From Deltaproteobacteria bacterium (GTDB lineage Bacteria; SAR324; NAC60-12), in the NCBI GenBank assembly GCA_002716165.1, contig PAZT01000017.1, forward strand, positions 21,545 through 56,994: 35,450 bases of DNA, in the 5' to 3' direction. A program made the position numbers and the translations under genes. Of this stretch, positions 25,370-35,200 are shown piece after piece. Each line of letters opens with the position of its first letter. Position 1 is the first letter of the stretch. Under the pieces are notes generated by a model. The model made no database searches. It was given only the letters and a program-made list of their open reading frames with translations, and had not been told where the DNA came from.

Positions 25370-26806
25370 ATGCTTTCACCTAACATAAAATCAGGAACCA
25401 TTCCTAAAGTTGATAACTCAAAAAGATCAATGTCAAAAAATACTGATCTTGGAGAAGTTCTACCTTATGATAAAATGGCGGAACAAGCTGTTTTGGGTGC
25501 AATAATTATCCAGAACTCAATCCTTCCACAAATACTTGACTTAATTAATACTGAAGATTTTTTTTCTCCAGCCAATCAGTATATCTTTTCAGCCATGCAG
25601 GAAATGGCTTCAGAGGAACCTCCTATACCAATTGATGAGCTGACATTATTACGTAAGCTTGAATCTAGCCAAAAACTTGAGTTAACTGGGGGTGTCGAGT
25701 ATTTGAATGAATTATCCCAAAAAACACCAGTTGCAGAAAATGCAGAGTTTTACGCTCAGATTGTAAGAGAAAAGGGGCAACTACGTGACATAATTCTTAC
25801 AGCTCATGAAGTTGCAAAACGTGGACAAGAAGGAACCGCTAACGATATTTCTGAATTCATAGACGAGGCTGCTGATCGCTTGAGATCTATCGATGCACGT
25901 ACCCGTCTGAGAAGATATACTCATCTTAAAGAAATTCTTTCAGCAAATTTTGAACAGCTAGAAAAGATTTCTGAGTCTCCTGAAACTGTTACTGGAGTAC
26001 CTACTGGTTTTACTGAACTGGATGAAATTACACGGGGATTTCAAAATGGAGATTTAATTATCATTGCAGCTCGACCTTCCATGGGTAAAACTGCTTTGGC
26101 AATTAATATGGCGCTATATGCTGCAGGACACGCTCATATACCATCTCTTTTTTTCAGCTTGGAAATGCCCAAAGAACATATTGCTATGCGTCTTATCTGC
26201 AGTGAAGCAAAGGTAAATAGCAGTAAATTGCTTGTAGGAGATCTTAACCAGCAGGACTGGGACAAACTAATGGAAGGCACTACTCGTATGATGGAAGCGC
26301 CATTATTGATTGATGATCGCTCTTCAATCAATCCAAATTATATAAGACAGGTAATTCGTCAGGCAAAAAATGAATATCCCTCACTTGGTCTTGTGGTAGT
26401 GGATTATGTGCAGCTAATGCAGGGTAATTTGAGGAATCCTTCTCGTGAACAGGAAATAGCAGAAATTTCCAGATCTATGAAAGCCTTAGCAAAAGAGTTT
26501 TCCCTTCCTATGGTAGTTCTTTCTCAGCTTAATCGAAGCTTGGAAAGACGTACAGAAAAACGTCCTATGATGTCTGATTTAAGGGAATCAGGTGCTCTCG
26601 AACAAGATGCAGATCTAATATTTTTTATTTATCGTGATGAAGTATATAATGAGGATTCTGAAGACAAGGGAATTGCTGAAATTAGTATAGCAAAACACAG
26701 AAACGGTGCAATTGGGACCAAAAGACTTGCATTTATTGGCCAATACACAAAATTCGCAAATCTTGCTTTGGGGAAAAATAATACTTCATCACAATCGGTC
26801 GATTAG
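25370..26806 (+). CDS. dnaB: Replicative DNA helicase DnaB
   Basis: The hexameric 5'-3' helicase of the replication fork. The N-terminal domain begins at PYDKMAEQAVLGAII near residue 33. The RecA-like C-terminal domain has Walker A AARPSMGKTALAIN (about 232-245), SLEMPKEHIAMRL, Walker B LVVVDYVQLM, SQLNRSLERR, and the arginine-finger region HRNGAIGTKRLAF. No intein is present. The ATG at 25370 follows GGAG by 5 bases; a TTG 30 bases earlier is less likely. The S6-S18-L9-DnaB order is common in many bacterial groups. Confidence 0.97.
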   Translation: MLSPNIKSGTIPKVDNSKRSMSKNTDLGEVLPYDKMAEQAVLGAIIIQNSILPQILDLINTEDFFSPANQYIFSAMQEMASEEPPIPIDELTLLRKLESSQKLELTGGVEYLNELSQKTPVAENAEFYAQIVREKGQLRDIILTAHEVAKRGQEGTANDISEFIDEAADRLRSIDARTRLRRYTHLKEILSANFEQLEKISESPETVTGVPTGFTELDEITRGFQNGDLIIIAARPSMGKTALAINMALYAAGHAHIPSLFFSLEMPKEHIAMRLICSEAKVNSSKLLVGDLNQQDWDKLMEGTTRMMEAPLLIDDRSSINPNYIRQVIRQAKNEYPSLGLVVVDYVQLMQGNLRNPSREQEIAEISRSMKALAKEFSLPMVVLSQLNRSLERRTEKRPMMSDLRESGALEQDADLIFFIYRDEVYNEDSEDKGIAEISIAKHRNGAIGTKRLAFIGQYTKFANLALGKNNTSSQSVD

Positions 26807-26958
26807 GTATAATGATCAAATTAATTAAAAATACCTAGCGACCAAATTTACAAACGAAAATATCAAAATAATTTATATATCCACATCTTGCTGTCTGAAG
26901 CTATTTAAATAACCTTGGTAGAAAATTCATTCTAAAGTCCTATTTTTAATAATCACTG

Positions 26959-27954
26959 ATGCAAAACTTAGAAGAACTGCAGCAGTACATATCCCAGTTG
27001 ACAGATGAATCAATATTAACTGGAAATACTGTAGTTGCAGCCCCGGATTGTCTGCCTACACCATGTTTCCCAGATATAATTAGTAAAGTTCTAGGAATGG
27101 TAACTGAACATGAGTGGGATGATCTTTCAGAACGCGCACAGAACTATCTTAAATGGATTACCGTAAAAGCAGAATCGATAGATGCTCTTGCTCCAAGGCC
27201 TTTGCATTCAAAGACATGTGGTTTTGAACTACTTTCTATAGACAGAGATTGTAATAGTTTTGGCGAGTTAGTAGCACGTTCACAAGAGTTGAATATCCCT
27301 TCAGTACTCCTTCGATTTGCTTCATTAATTGCTACTTTTTTAATGATGCGTCTACTTCGTCAGCATATGAAACGTGACAATATCCTTATGCCATCCCTGA
27401 CTTTTACTCAAAACGTTGATGCAAACTATCTCAATTATCCTCATACATTGAAAATATTATTGGAACTTTTTCCAGAATACCAACAAATGTTTTTTTTTGA
27501 AATAAATGAAGAAATTACTGAAGATTATCTGAAAACTATTCGAGCGCTTGCAGAGGATTTAGGAATACGTTTTGCTCTAGATGACACAAATAAGATGGAT
27601 TCAAATGTCCACCTTCAACTGCTTGATCTTGCTGACTGGATAAAGATTGATTTTCAGGCTACAGAATTGTTAGAAGAACAGCTAATTGCTGGGAATGGTA
27701 ATAAAATAATTTTTCATTTTGAGCAATATGCTCGAGGTGCAAGATCACCCGTAATTGTTTTTGAAGGGTTAACCGAAAATTCTCCATTAAAAGTTTTTCT
27801 TGAACAGAGCTGGAAACAAACTAGCACTGAACTTTATTATCAAAGCAGAGAAAGGCCTCCTGTTCCGCCATGGAACAAGTATTTTGGCTTAATTCAAGAT
27901 TATCATGATGACAAGTATGGCCTCTTTTTTAAAGGTTTAATAAATGAGTTGTAA
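26959..27954 (+). CDS. Degenerate EAL-like protein (331 aa)
   Basis: The second half has a TIM-barrel EAL-like pattern: FFFEINEEITEDYL where active enzymes have an E-x-T-E strand (about 175), FALDDTNKMDSN in the place of the DDFGTG loop (about 207), LADWIKIDF for the following strand, and VIVFEGL for the late E-G motif. The leading EAL/EVL signature and the GTG glycines are missing, so c-di-GMP hydrolysis is doubtful. A binding or purely structural role is likelier. The first 100 residues match nothing I recognise. Its end overlaps the start of the next gene by 11 bases, implying coupled translation with that lipoprotein. Confidence 0.65.
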   Translation: MQNLEELQQYISQLTDESILTGNTVVAAPDCLPTPCFPDIISKVLGMVTEHEWDDLSERAQNYLKWITVKAESIDALAPRPLHSKTCGFELLSIDRDCNSFGELVARSQELNIPSVLLRFASLIATFLMMRLLRQHMKRDNILMPSLTFTQNVDANYLNYPHTLKILLELFPEYQQMFFFEINEEITEDYLKTIRALAEDLGIRFALDDTNKMDSNVHLQLLDLADWIKIDFQATELLEEQLIAGNGNKIIFHFEQYARGARSPVIVFEGLTENSPLKVFLEQSWKQTSTELYYQSRERPPVPPWNKYFGLIQDYHDDKYGLFFKGLINEL

Positions 27955-29230
27955 ATCACATATTGTCAAAAATATTTGGACTGTTTCATCATATATTTTT
28001 TTAGGAAATGGAATAATATTCTATGGTTGTAGTTCATCTGACTCACCGTTTGAAAGTAGTACTGGCCCCTCTAATACATCTGGGACTGTTTTTGAAAGCC
28101 CTATAGAATTTGACGCAGGCGAAAATCCTGTAAGTATAGTTTCTGGAGATTTCAATGGAGATGATGAATCAGATCTTGTGGTTGCAAGCTCTAGAAAGCA
28201 GGACGGAATTTCAACAACGGAAGATGGGTCATTAACTCTCTTACAGTATACATCTTCTTCCAGTAGCCGCTTCCCCTTTGTTTCTAGTACAATTAGTCCA
28301 ACTACTGAGGAATGGAGACAGGATATGGTATCGGTTGATTATTCAGGGGACAATAATACTGATTTAGTAGTAACAAAAACTGGTGAAGATAAAATAAAAT
28401 TTTTACTGAATGATGGTAGTGCAAATTTTTCTGATAATGGTAGTATAGAGGTTGGTGATGTCCCATTAAGTATAATTTCAGGAGATTGGAACGATGACAA
28501 TGAAACTGATCTGGCAGTAGTAAATCGTGACGACAGCAGTGTTTCCATACTTCAAAACAGTAATGGAGTTTTTTCTTTATCTCAGACCCTATCAGTTGAC
28601 GAGCGACCAATACGCACGGTAAGTGGAGACTGGGATGCAGATTCTGATATTGATTTAGCAGTATTATTGAGAGACAGTACTAAGATACAAATCTGGCTAA
28701 ATAGTGGTACAGGTTCTTTTAGTAAACAGGATTCCAGCTACTCTGTAGGAAGTTTTCCAATAGATATGATTACAGGTGATTGGGATTGTGACGAAAATCT
28801 TGATCTTGCTGTTAGCAATTCTGGAGATAATACCATCTCATTAATCTTTGGTAAAGGTGATGGAACTTTTGCTTCAGAAGTAGTTATAAACTCGGGCAGA
28901 GGTCCTAGTTCAATGGCCTCAGCAGATTTCAACAATGATAATAATATGGACTTTGTTGTTGGACACCGATTTCTTGTCAGTACACCGGGAGTCTCTCTAT
29001 TAACTGGAGACTTCTCATTGACTCTCAGCGACACATCTTCAACTACAGGGTATGCATCATCAGTTTCCTTTGCAGCAACTACAGAAGAGGATGGAGCCTC
29101 TCCAGCAGAAATAATCATTATTGATGCAGACAATGATTCAAAACTAGACCTGCTAATTACAATGCCTTTAACCAAAAAATTATCAGTACTATTCGGGAAG
29201 CAATATACAGGAAGTTTAACCTGCCCTTGA
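27944..29230 (+). CDS. VCBS/FG-GAP repeat lipoprotein with about seven calcium-type motifs
   Basis: A hydrophobic N-terminus ends in a lipobox-like FYGC near residue 29. The mature protein is a beta-propeller of FG-GAP/VCBS repeats. Each repeat carries a D-x-[DNS]-x-[DN]-x3-D-[LF] loop: DFNGDDESDLVV, DYSGDNNTDLVV, DWNDDNETDLAV, DWDADSDIDLAV, DWDCDENLDLAV, DFNNDNNMDFVV and DADNDSKLDLLI. These loops resemble calcium-binding EF-like turns. Such proteins are surface-exposed and bind proteins or glycans. Length 428. The start overlaps the EAL-like gene by 11 bases. The ligand is unknown. Confidence 0.83.
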   Translation: MSCKSHIVKNIWTVSSYIFLGNGIIFYGCSSSDSPFESSTGPSNTSGTVFESPIEFDAGENPVSIVSGDFNGDDESDLVVASSRKQDGISTTEDGSLTLLQYTSSSSSRFPFVSSTISPTTEEWRQDMVSVDYSGDNNTDLVVTKTGEDKIKFLLNDGSANFSDNGSIEVGDVPLSIISGDWNDDNETDLAVVNRDDSSVSILQNSNGVFSLSQTLSVDERPIRTVSGDWDADSDIDLAVLLRDSTKIQIWLNSGTGSFSKQDSSYSVGSFPIDMITGDWDCDENLDLAVSNSGDNTISLIFGKGDGTFASEVVINSGRGPSSMASADFNNDNNMDFVVGHRFLVSTPGVSLLTGDFSLTLSDTSSTTGYASSVSFAATTEEDGASPAEIIIIDADNDSKLDLLITMPLTKKLSVLFGKQYTGSLTCP

Positions 29231-29432
29231 AGAAAGAATTATAATTTATCTAATAAAAATAACAATTTTTCACTCATTTCATTATTCCCCTTTGATATAT
29301 TAATATGTAAAATAAATTCATGGAGATAGTTTTGTAAATTAGTGTTTGAAGGATGAACATGTTTAGGTTTTAATGTTAGGGTCGATATTGATTATATTTT
29401 TTTAAATTGATTTCTATATTAAAAATTAATTA

Positions 29433-30269
29433 ATGCTTATTACCGGAATCTGGACAGCTTTACTGCTATACATAATTACTGCTGTGGTGGGGATATATGT
29501 ATCAGCTTTTGAAGAAGTTTCAAAAGCCAGAATATTGAAAAATTCGCTAGTTTTAGGAATGCGTATAGCTTGGTGCATCCATACAATTACTTTAATTGGA
29601 TTGCTCTGGTACAAAGCAATTTGGCCAGCAACTTTTGTGAGTGATATCCTAAATATTCTAGCGTGGGCTAGTATGGTTGTAGTTCAAGCTTTGCATGAAC
29701 GTGTAATGAGTTTAATTAATCCTTATATTATTCGACTATTTGCGATTTTACTGCTGGGAATGTCACTAGTATTTTACCAGTGGGAAGTAATGTCTGAATT
29801 GTTGGTTATTGATCAAACATGGTTTTTTCAGGTGTTGCTAGGAACACACATTGTAATTTTGCTCGCAGGATATGTACTTTTGGGGGTTGCATGTGTGGCA
29901 AGCATAATTTTTCTCTATCAAGAACATCATCTAAAAACAAAACTTTTGACTTCAATTATGGTTCGCTTCCCTGCTCTTGGAACTCTTGATAGAATAAGCT
30001 GGCAAGGTTCGCTCTGGGGTTTCCTTGCTTTGAGTATTGGCATAATGCTTGGAATTATTATTAACAAGGGAGACCAAACTCTTTTAGCTGATATCCGTTT
30101 TATTTCTTCAATCAGTTCTTGGTTTGTTTTTGCGATTTTATTGCTTCTCAGGCAAATGAGAGCATTACATTCAAAGTGGATTGCTATATGGCCTATCGCA
30201 GGATTCACTCTAGCTCTTGTTTCTCTTTTATCAGAACTAATGCGTATGAATCCTCAAACGCATCCATAA
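29433..30269 (+). CDS. HemX/CcsA-like cytochrome c assembly membrane protein
   Basis: A 278-residue protein with about eight membrane helices. Its pattern fits the cytochrome-c-assembly (CcsA/HemX/YpjD) family: RIAWCIHTIT in an early helix, GTHIVILLAGYVLLG followed by the amphipathic QEHHLKTK, then FPALGTLDRISWQGSLWGFLAL. The family's tryptophan-rich WWD loop of true CcsA is not evident, so it is nearer to HemX, a heme-linked protein of unknown mechanism. In many bacteria it sits beside hemA; here a prenyl-synthase-like gene follows by 22 bases. A role in heme handling is inferred from family alone. Confidence 0.75.
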   Translation: MLITGIWTALLLYIITAVVGIYVSAFEEVSKARILKNSLVLGMRIAWCIHTITLIGLLWYKAIWPATFVSDILNILAWASMVVVQALHERVMSLINPYIIRLFAILLLGMSLVFYQWEVMSELLVIDQTWFFQVLLGTHIVILLAGYVLLGVACVASIIFLYQEHHLKTKLLTSIMVRFPALGTLDRISWQGSLWGFLALSIGIMLGIIINKGDQTLLADIRFISSISSWFVFAILLLLRQMRALHSKWIAIWPIAGFTLALVSLLSELMRMNPQTHP

Positions 30270-30291
30270 ATCAGTTTTAAATTTTTTGAAA

Positions 30292-31287
30292 ATGCAGTCT
30301 TTTCATCAACAGCAGTTTGAATCCAAGGATAGAATAGAAGATATCTCTTTTGAAACAATTCGTAAGGAAAATAAACATTTTTTGGAGCAGGTTCAAAATG
30401 CTGTTAAAGACAATATAGGTTTATCTCTGCCTTTTTCTTCTGAAATTGCAAATCACATATTATTATATGACAAAGTACTAACTCGCACTTTGGTTTTGCT
30501 TAAATCAGCTTGTTTATTTGATAAGCCTGATAAATCTGTTTTTGATATTGGTAGTACTTTGGAATTATTAAATGCAGCTTCAAACCTTCACCAGCATATT
30601 AAATCAACAGAAAAATCTAGGAGCATCCAAAAAAATTATAAAAATATTTGGGGTAATGAAGTAAGCGTTTTGCTGGGAGATTATTTACTTTCCACATCAT
30701 TTCAAATTTTAACCAAGTTAGGAAACTTGGATGTTCTGGAATGTATATCATTGGCTACCAAAAATATTTCACATGGACAGGTTCTTGAAATTTCTGAATC
30801 GAATCATTTTGCAACAATAAAACACTGGAGAAAAGTTATAAGAGGTAAATTTGCAGGCTTGTTTGGTGCAGGTGCGCAAAGTGCTGCCTATTGGGGAGGT
30901 GCAGATAATTTAACTGCTTCAATTTTATTTTCATTTGGTGAACATGTTGGCATGGCTGTGCAACTCAAGACGGATTTAAATGATCTACGCAATGAAAATC
31001 TTATAAAGCAAAAAATAATAAACAATGAATTGTGGTCACCAATTTGTTTTTTGTTTCATGAATGCATGCCTGATACTCAACGTCTTGAAATTTCAAAAAA
31101 ATTGCAAAATGAATTTGAAGATCCTGAAATATTAAATGAGATTATTAATCTGATTAAGGAATATGATTTGACTGATATTATAAAGTCTGAAGCTGAACAT
31201 GAACTGAAACTCGCAAAAGAATGTCTCTTAAATCTTAAAATTGATACTCGTCCAATCCTACCCCTCACTCAATTTAAAATTATTTAG
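30292..31287 (+). CDS. Polyprenyl-synthase-fold protein with degenerate active site
   Basis: The fold of trans-isoprenyl diphosphate synthases is recognisable along 331 residues: LLNAASNLHQHIKS (92-105) in place of the first Asp-rich region, IWGNEVSVLLGDYLLSTSF (119-137), a very typical stretch, HGQVLEI, KVIRGKFAGLFGAG, and VGMAVQLKTDLNDL (219-232) in place of the second Asp-rich region. The first DDxxD has lost all its aspartates (QHIKS), and the second keeps only D228 and D231. With one metal site gone, normal chain elongation is unlikely. It may be a non-catalytic partner subunit or a repurposed protein. It ends one base before the next gene's ATG, so the two are coupled. Confidence 0.78.
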   Translation: MQSFHQQQFESKDRIEDISFETIRKENKHFLEQVQNAVKDNIGLSLPFSSEIANHILLYDKVLTRTLVLLKSACLFDKPDKSVFDIGSTLELLNAASNLHQHIKSTEKSRSIQKNYKNIWGNEVSVLLGDYLLSTSFQILTKLGNLDVLECISLATKNISHGQVLEISESNHFATIKHWRKVIRGKFAGLFGAGAQSAAYWGGADNLTASILFSFGEHVGMAVQLKTDLNDLRNENLIKQKIINNELWSPICFLFHECMPDTQRLEISKKLQNEFEDPEILNEIINLIKEYDLTDIIKSEAEHELKLAKECLLNLKIDTRPILPLTQFKII

Positions 31288-31288
31288 T

Positions 31289-32101
31289 ATGTCTGAAACT
31301 TTGTTGATCAAAAATGATTCAAATGTTGCAGAAATTGAAATTAACCGCCCGGACCATGCTAATGCAATAGACGAAGAATTATGGTTTGCAATAGGAAATT
31401 GTTTCAGTGAACTAAATGAAAGTAAAAGTGTACGTGTTTGTATCATAAGTGGAACTGGCAGTAATTTTACTTCTGGAATAGATTTAAAATATTTACAGCA
31501 CTTGGCACAAGAAAGCGAAATATATGACTGTGATGGACGAAAGCGCGAATTTTTAAGAAACAAAATCTTAAAGCTTCAATCAGCATTCTCACAAATAGAA
31601 AACTGCAGAAAACCTATAATTTCTGCAATTCATGGAGGTTGTATTGGTGCGGGAGTTGATTTGATAAGTGCATGTGATATGAGATATTCTACAAAAAAAG
31701 CTGTATTCCAAATTAAAGAAATTGATCTAGGCATCACTGCAGATGTTGGGACACTTCAACGCTTACCGCATTTAATTCCTCATGGAATAGTCAGAGAGTT
31801 GGCCTATACAGGCCGCAAGTTTTCTGGGAAAGAAGCTCAATCTTTTGGGTTGATCAACAATTGTTATGAGGATAAGAAAACCATGATGACCGAAGTCAGA
31901 AAAATAGCTGAGCAAATAGCAAGAAAATCGCCCTTAGCAATACGTGGCGTAAAGGAAACACTTCTTTATTCACGTGATCATTCCGTAGCTTCAGGATTAA
32001 ATCATGTGGCAACTTGGAACTCAGCAATGCTTTTGTCATCAGATTTGGAAGAATCAATAATGGCTATGATACAAAATAGAACCCCAGAATATAATGACTG
32101 A
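31289..32101 (+). CDS. Enoyl-CoA hydratase/isomerase, ECH1-type dienoyl-CoA isomerase
   Basis: A crotonase-family protein of 270 residues. The oxyanion-hole segments are FTSGIDLKYL and AIHGGCIGAGVDL. The text around ACDMRYSTKKAVFQIKEIDLG and ITADVGTLQRLP is strikingly like the eukaryotic delta(3,5)-delta(2,4)-dienoyl-CoA isomerase ECH1, including the acidic residues at the ECH1 catalytic positions (Asp in GVDL, Glu in IKEID, Asp in TADVG). LLYSRDHSVASGLNHVATWN is also shared. That enzyme shifts double bonds in beta-oxidation of unsaturated fatty acids. It begins one base after the prenyl-synthase-like gene. The ATG at 31289 is the natural start. Confidence 0.88.
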   Translation: MSETLLIKNDSNVAEIEINRPDHANAIDEELWFAIGNCFSELNESKSVRVCIISGTGSNFTSGIDLKYLQHLAQESEIYDCDGRKREFLRNKILKLQSAFSQIENCRKPIISAIHGGCIGAGVDLISACDMRYSTKKAVFQIKEIDLGITADVGTLQRLPHLIPHGIVRELAYTGRKFSGKEAQSFGLINNCYEDKKTMMTEVRKIAEQIARKSPLAIRGVKETLLYSRDHSVASGLNHVATWNSAMLLSSDLEESIMAMIQNRTPEYND

Positions 32102-32200
32102 CATTCACCTATTTTCTGTTGATTTGTTTAACATTATATTTTATAGCCCATAAAGAAGAAATAATTAAAATCACTATATTGGTTTAGCTCATAATAAGAT

Positions 32201-35200
32201 ATGATTCCCCGACTCAGTCTATCTGAAAGGATTCCACAAGTTGTGCAAGATTTTCTTGAACAGCTGCGCCAAAGTAAATTTTCTGGAAAAATTAATCATG
32301 ATTATGCTTCACGAGTTGTAACTTCAACTGATAACAGTATATATCAGGTCTTACCCCAGGCAATTATTTCACCAAAAAACATAAGTGACATTCAGAAAGT
32401 GATGTCTATTGCTGGGAAAAAATATTTTTGCAAAGACATCAAAATCACAGCTCGTGGAGGTGGTACAGGCACAAATGGACAATCACTGTCAGATGGTATT
32501 GTTCTGGATTGTTCACGTTTTATGAATCGAATACTTGAAATTAATCTCAAGCAGGGTTGGGTAAGAGTGGAGCCCGGGGTGGTTTTGGATCAGTTGAACA
32601 AATTTCTTGAGCCATATAATGTCTTTTTTGCACCTGATTTATCGCCCAGTAACAGAGCGACACTAGGGGGTATGGTAAATACTGACGCATGTGGGAAAGG
32701 TTCGAGAGTCTATGGACGCACGAGTAATCATGTAATGGAACTGTCATGTGTACTCTCAAATGGTGAATTTTTAAAATCTATACCGCTTGATGAATACGAG
32801 TTAATTGAATTTAAAAACAAACCGGGTCTTACGGGAAAAGTATTTAAGATAGTAGATGAAATTGTTTCTAAAAAAGCAGACCTTATTGACAGAATCTTCC
32901 CGAGAATGAATCGTTTCATGACAGGATATAATCTTGCCAAGGTATTTGATAATCCTGAAAATAGATTCAATCTAAACTATCTACTTTGTGGATCAGAAGG
33001 GACTTTGGCAGTTGTATGTGAGGCAAAATTACGTTTGACTAAAATTCCAAAATATAAGCATCTACTTGTATTGAAATACGAGAGTTTTGATGATGCGCTT
33101 AGAGATGCAGAAATATTGGTTGAGTCTGAACCGGCTGCAATTGAGACAATCGACGAAAAAATTCTCAGTCTTGCTAGAACAGACGAAATATATAATAAAA
33201 TAAAGTCATTCATTGCTGATGAAAAAACAAATTCAGGAAAAAGAACTCGACCTACCCGTACCATTAATCTTGTTGAGTTCAGTGGGAATAATAAGATTAA
33301 AATGGAGCGAAGGATTTCTTTCTTATGTAAAGTTGTTGAAAGAAACAAAAATGAGTCTGGAAAAGCAACAGGTTACTATAGAACTGCTGATCAAAATGAA
33401 ATAAAAAATCTGTGGAACTTGCGTAAAAAAGGTGTAGGACTATTAGGAAAGACTGAAGGTGAAAGAAAACCAATACCTTTTATTGAAGATACAGCAGTTC
33501 CCGTAAAAAATTTAGCCAGATATATAAGTGATTTCAAAAAACTATTAGATTCATATGACTTGGAATATGCAATGTATGGACACGTAGACGTGGGATGTTT
33601 GCATGTTCGACCAGCTTTAGACTTAAAAAAGCCTGAAGAGGAGATATGGATTAGAGAACTATCCGATAAAGTAGTTAAATTAGTAAAAAAATATGATGGT
33701 GTAATGTGGAGCGAGCATGGTCGTGGTTTCCGCAGTAAGTATACAGCCGATTTTTTTGGCGAGGAATTGCATCAAGATTTGCAGCACATTAAAGAAGCTT
33801 TTGATCCATATAATCGGCTAAATCCAGGAAAAATAGTAGTACCTTACTCTCACAATGATAATGTAGTTCCACTGGAAGGGCCTTTGCGTGGACAGAAAGA
33901 ACGTCAAATAGATAAGAATTATCTTAATGAATATCGTTCTGCAATGAGCTGCAATGGAAATGCTGCTTGTCTAGATTACGCGCCTGAAAGTATAATGTGT
34001 CCTTCTTCAAGAATTACACGTGAAAATATTCATTCTCCTAAAGGAAGATCATCTTTGATACGAGAGTGGTTAAGGTTGATTTCTTTGAATCAGCTAAAAA
34101 CTCCTCTTAAAATCAAGCGTAAAGGTTTAATTAAAAATTTCCTGATAAAATCTTTAAATACCATTAGAAAAATTAAGGGTGAATATGATTTTTCTCACGA
34201 GGTTTATGATTCCATGGGTGGATGTTTAGTCTGTAAAGCTTGCGTAACGCAATGTCCTGTTAACGTTGATGTACCTGACTTTCGCTCAAAATTTCTAGAA
34301 CTTTACCATTCACGATATTTTCATCCGATTAAAGATTATCTTGTGGGCTCAACAGAAAGTATTGGCCGTTTGTTTTCACAAATGCCTTGGTTGATAAATT
34401 CAATTTTAGGCTTATCTTTTTTTAGGGAATTTCTAAAAAATAAAATTGGTTTAAAGGATTTTCCAGAATATAGTCCTGAATCTTTGAGAAAGCGTCTATT
34501 GAATTATGACAAAACAACATTTAACTTAGATGATCTTTATACACTTTCTGCTGAAGAATCTAAACGTAGCGTAATAATTCTTCAGGATGCATTTACCTCA
34601 TTTTATGAATCCCAAGTAGTATTTGATTTTTTTAAGTTGCTAAAGAAATTAGATTTTTCAGTTTACGTTGCTCCATTTCATCCTAATGGAAAGCCACTGC
34701 ATGTAAAAGGATTCTTAAAAAAATTCAAGAATGTTGCTGAGAAAAATTCTAAATGGCTTGCACATGTTGGAGGTGCAGGGATTCCAATTGTAGGACTTGA
34801 TCCTAGTATTGTGCTTACTTATCGGGATGAATATATTAAAATTCTTGGACAAAATAATCTCCAAAAAAAAGTTTTGCTACCACAAGAATTTTTAATGATG
34901 AATCAAGATAATTTTAAAAAGCATTCAGGTAATTCAAATCAAAATATTATAGAATATCATTTGCTTGGGCATTGTACTGAAAAAACAACAGCTGAAGTAT
35001 CACATGGACTTTGGAAGGATGTTTTCAATTTTTTCGGCTTAGGTTTAGTGCTTATTGATGCCGGATGTTGTGGAATGGCCGGAACATACGGACATGAAAC
35101 AGAGCATTATGAAGAGTCGCTGGGTATATACAACTTAAGCTGGAGAAAAAATATTCCAAATGATCCTTTCTCTAGGCAAAAAATATTAGCTACAGGTTTT

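Noticed and set aside
26804..26837. TAGGTAT/ATACCTA inverted repeat at the dnaB stop
   Set aside because: The arms are 7 bases with a 20-base spacer and no T-run; too weak to call a terminator.
28738..29175. 145-codon minus-strand frame in the VCBS lipoprotein gene
   Set aside because: The repeated Asp codons of the plus strand create long open antisense frames; there is no independent support.
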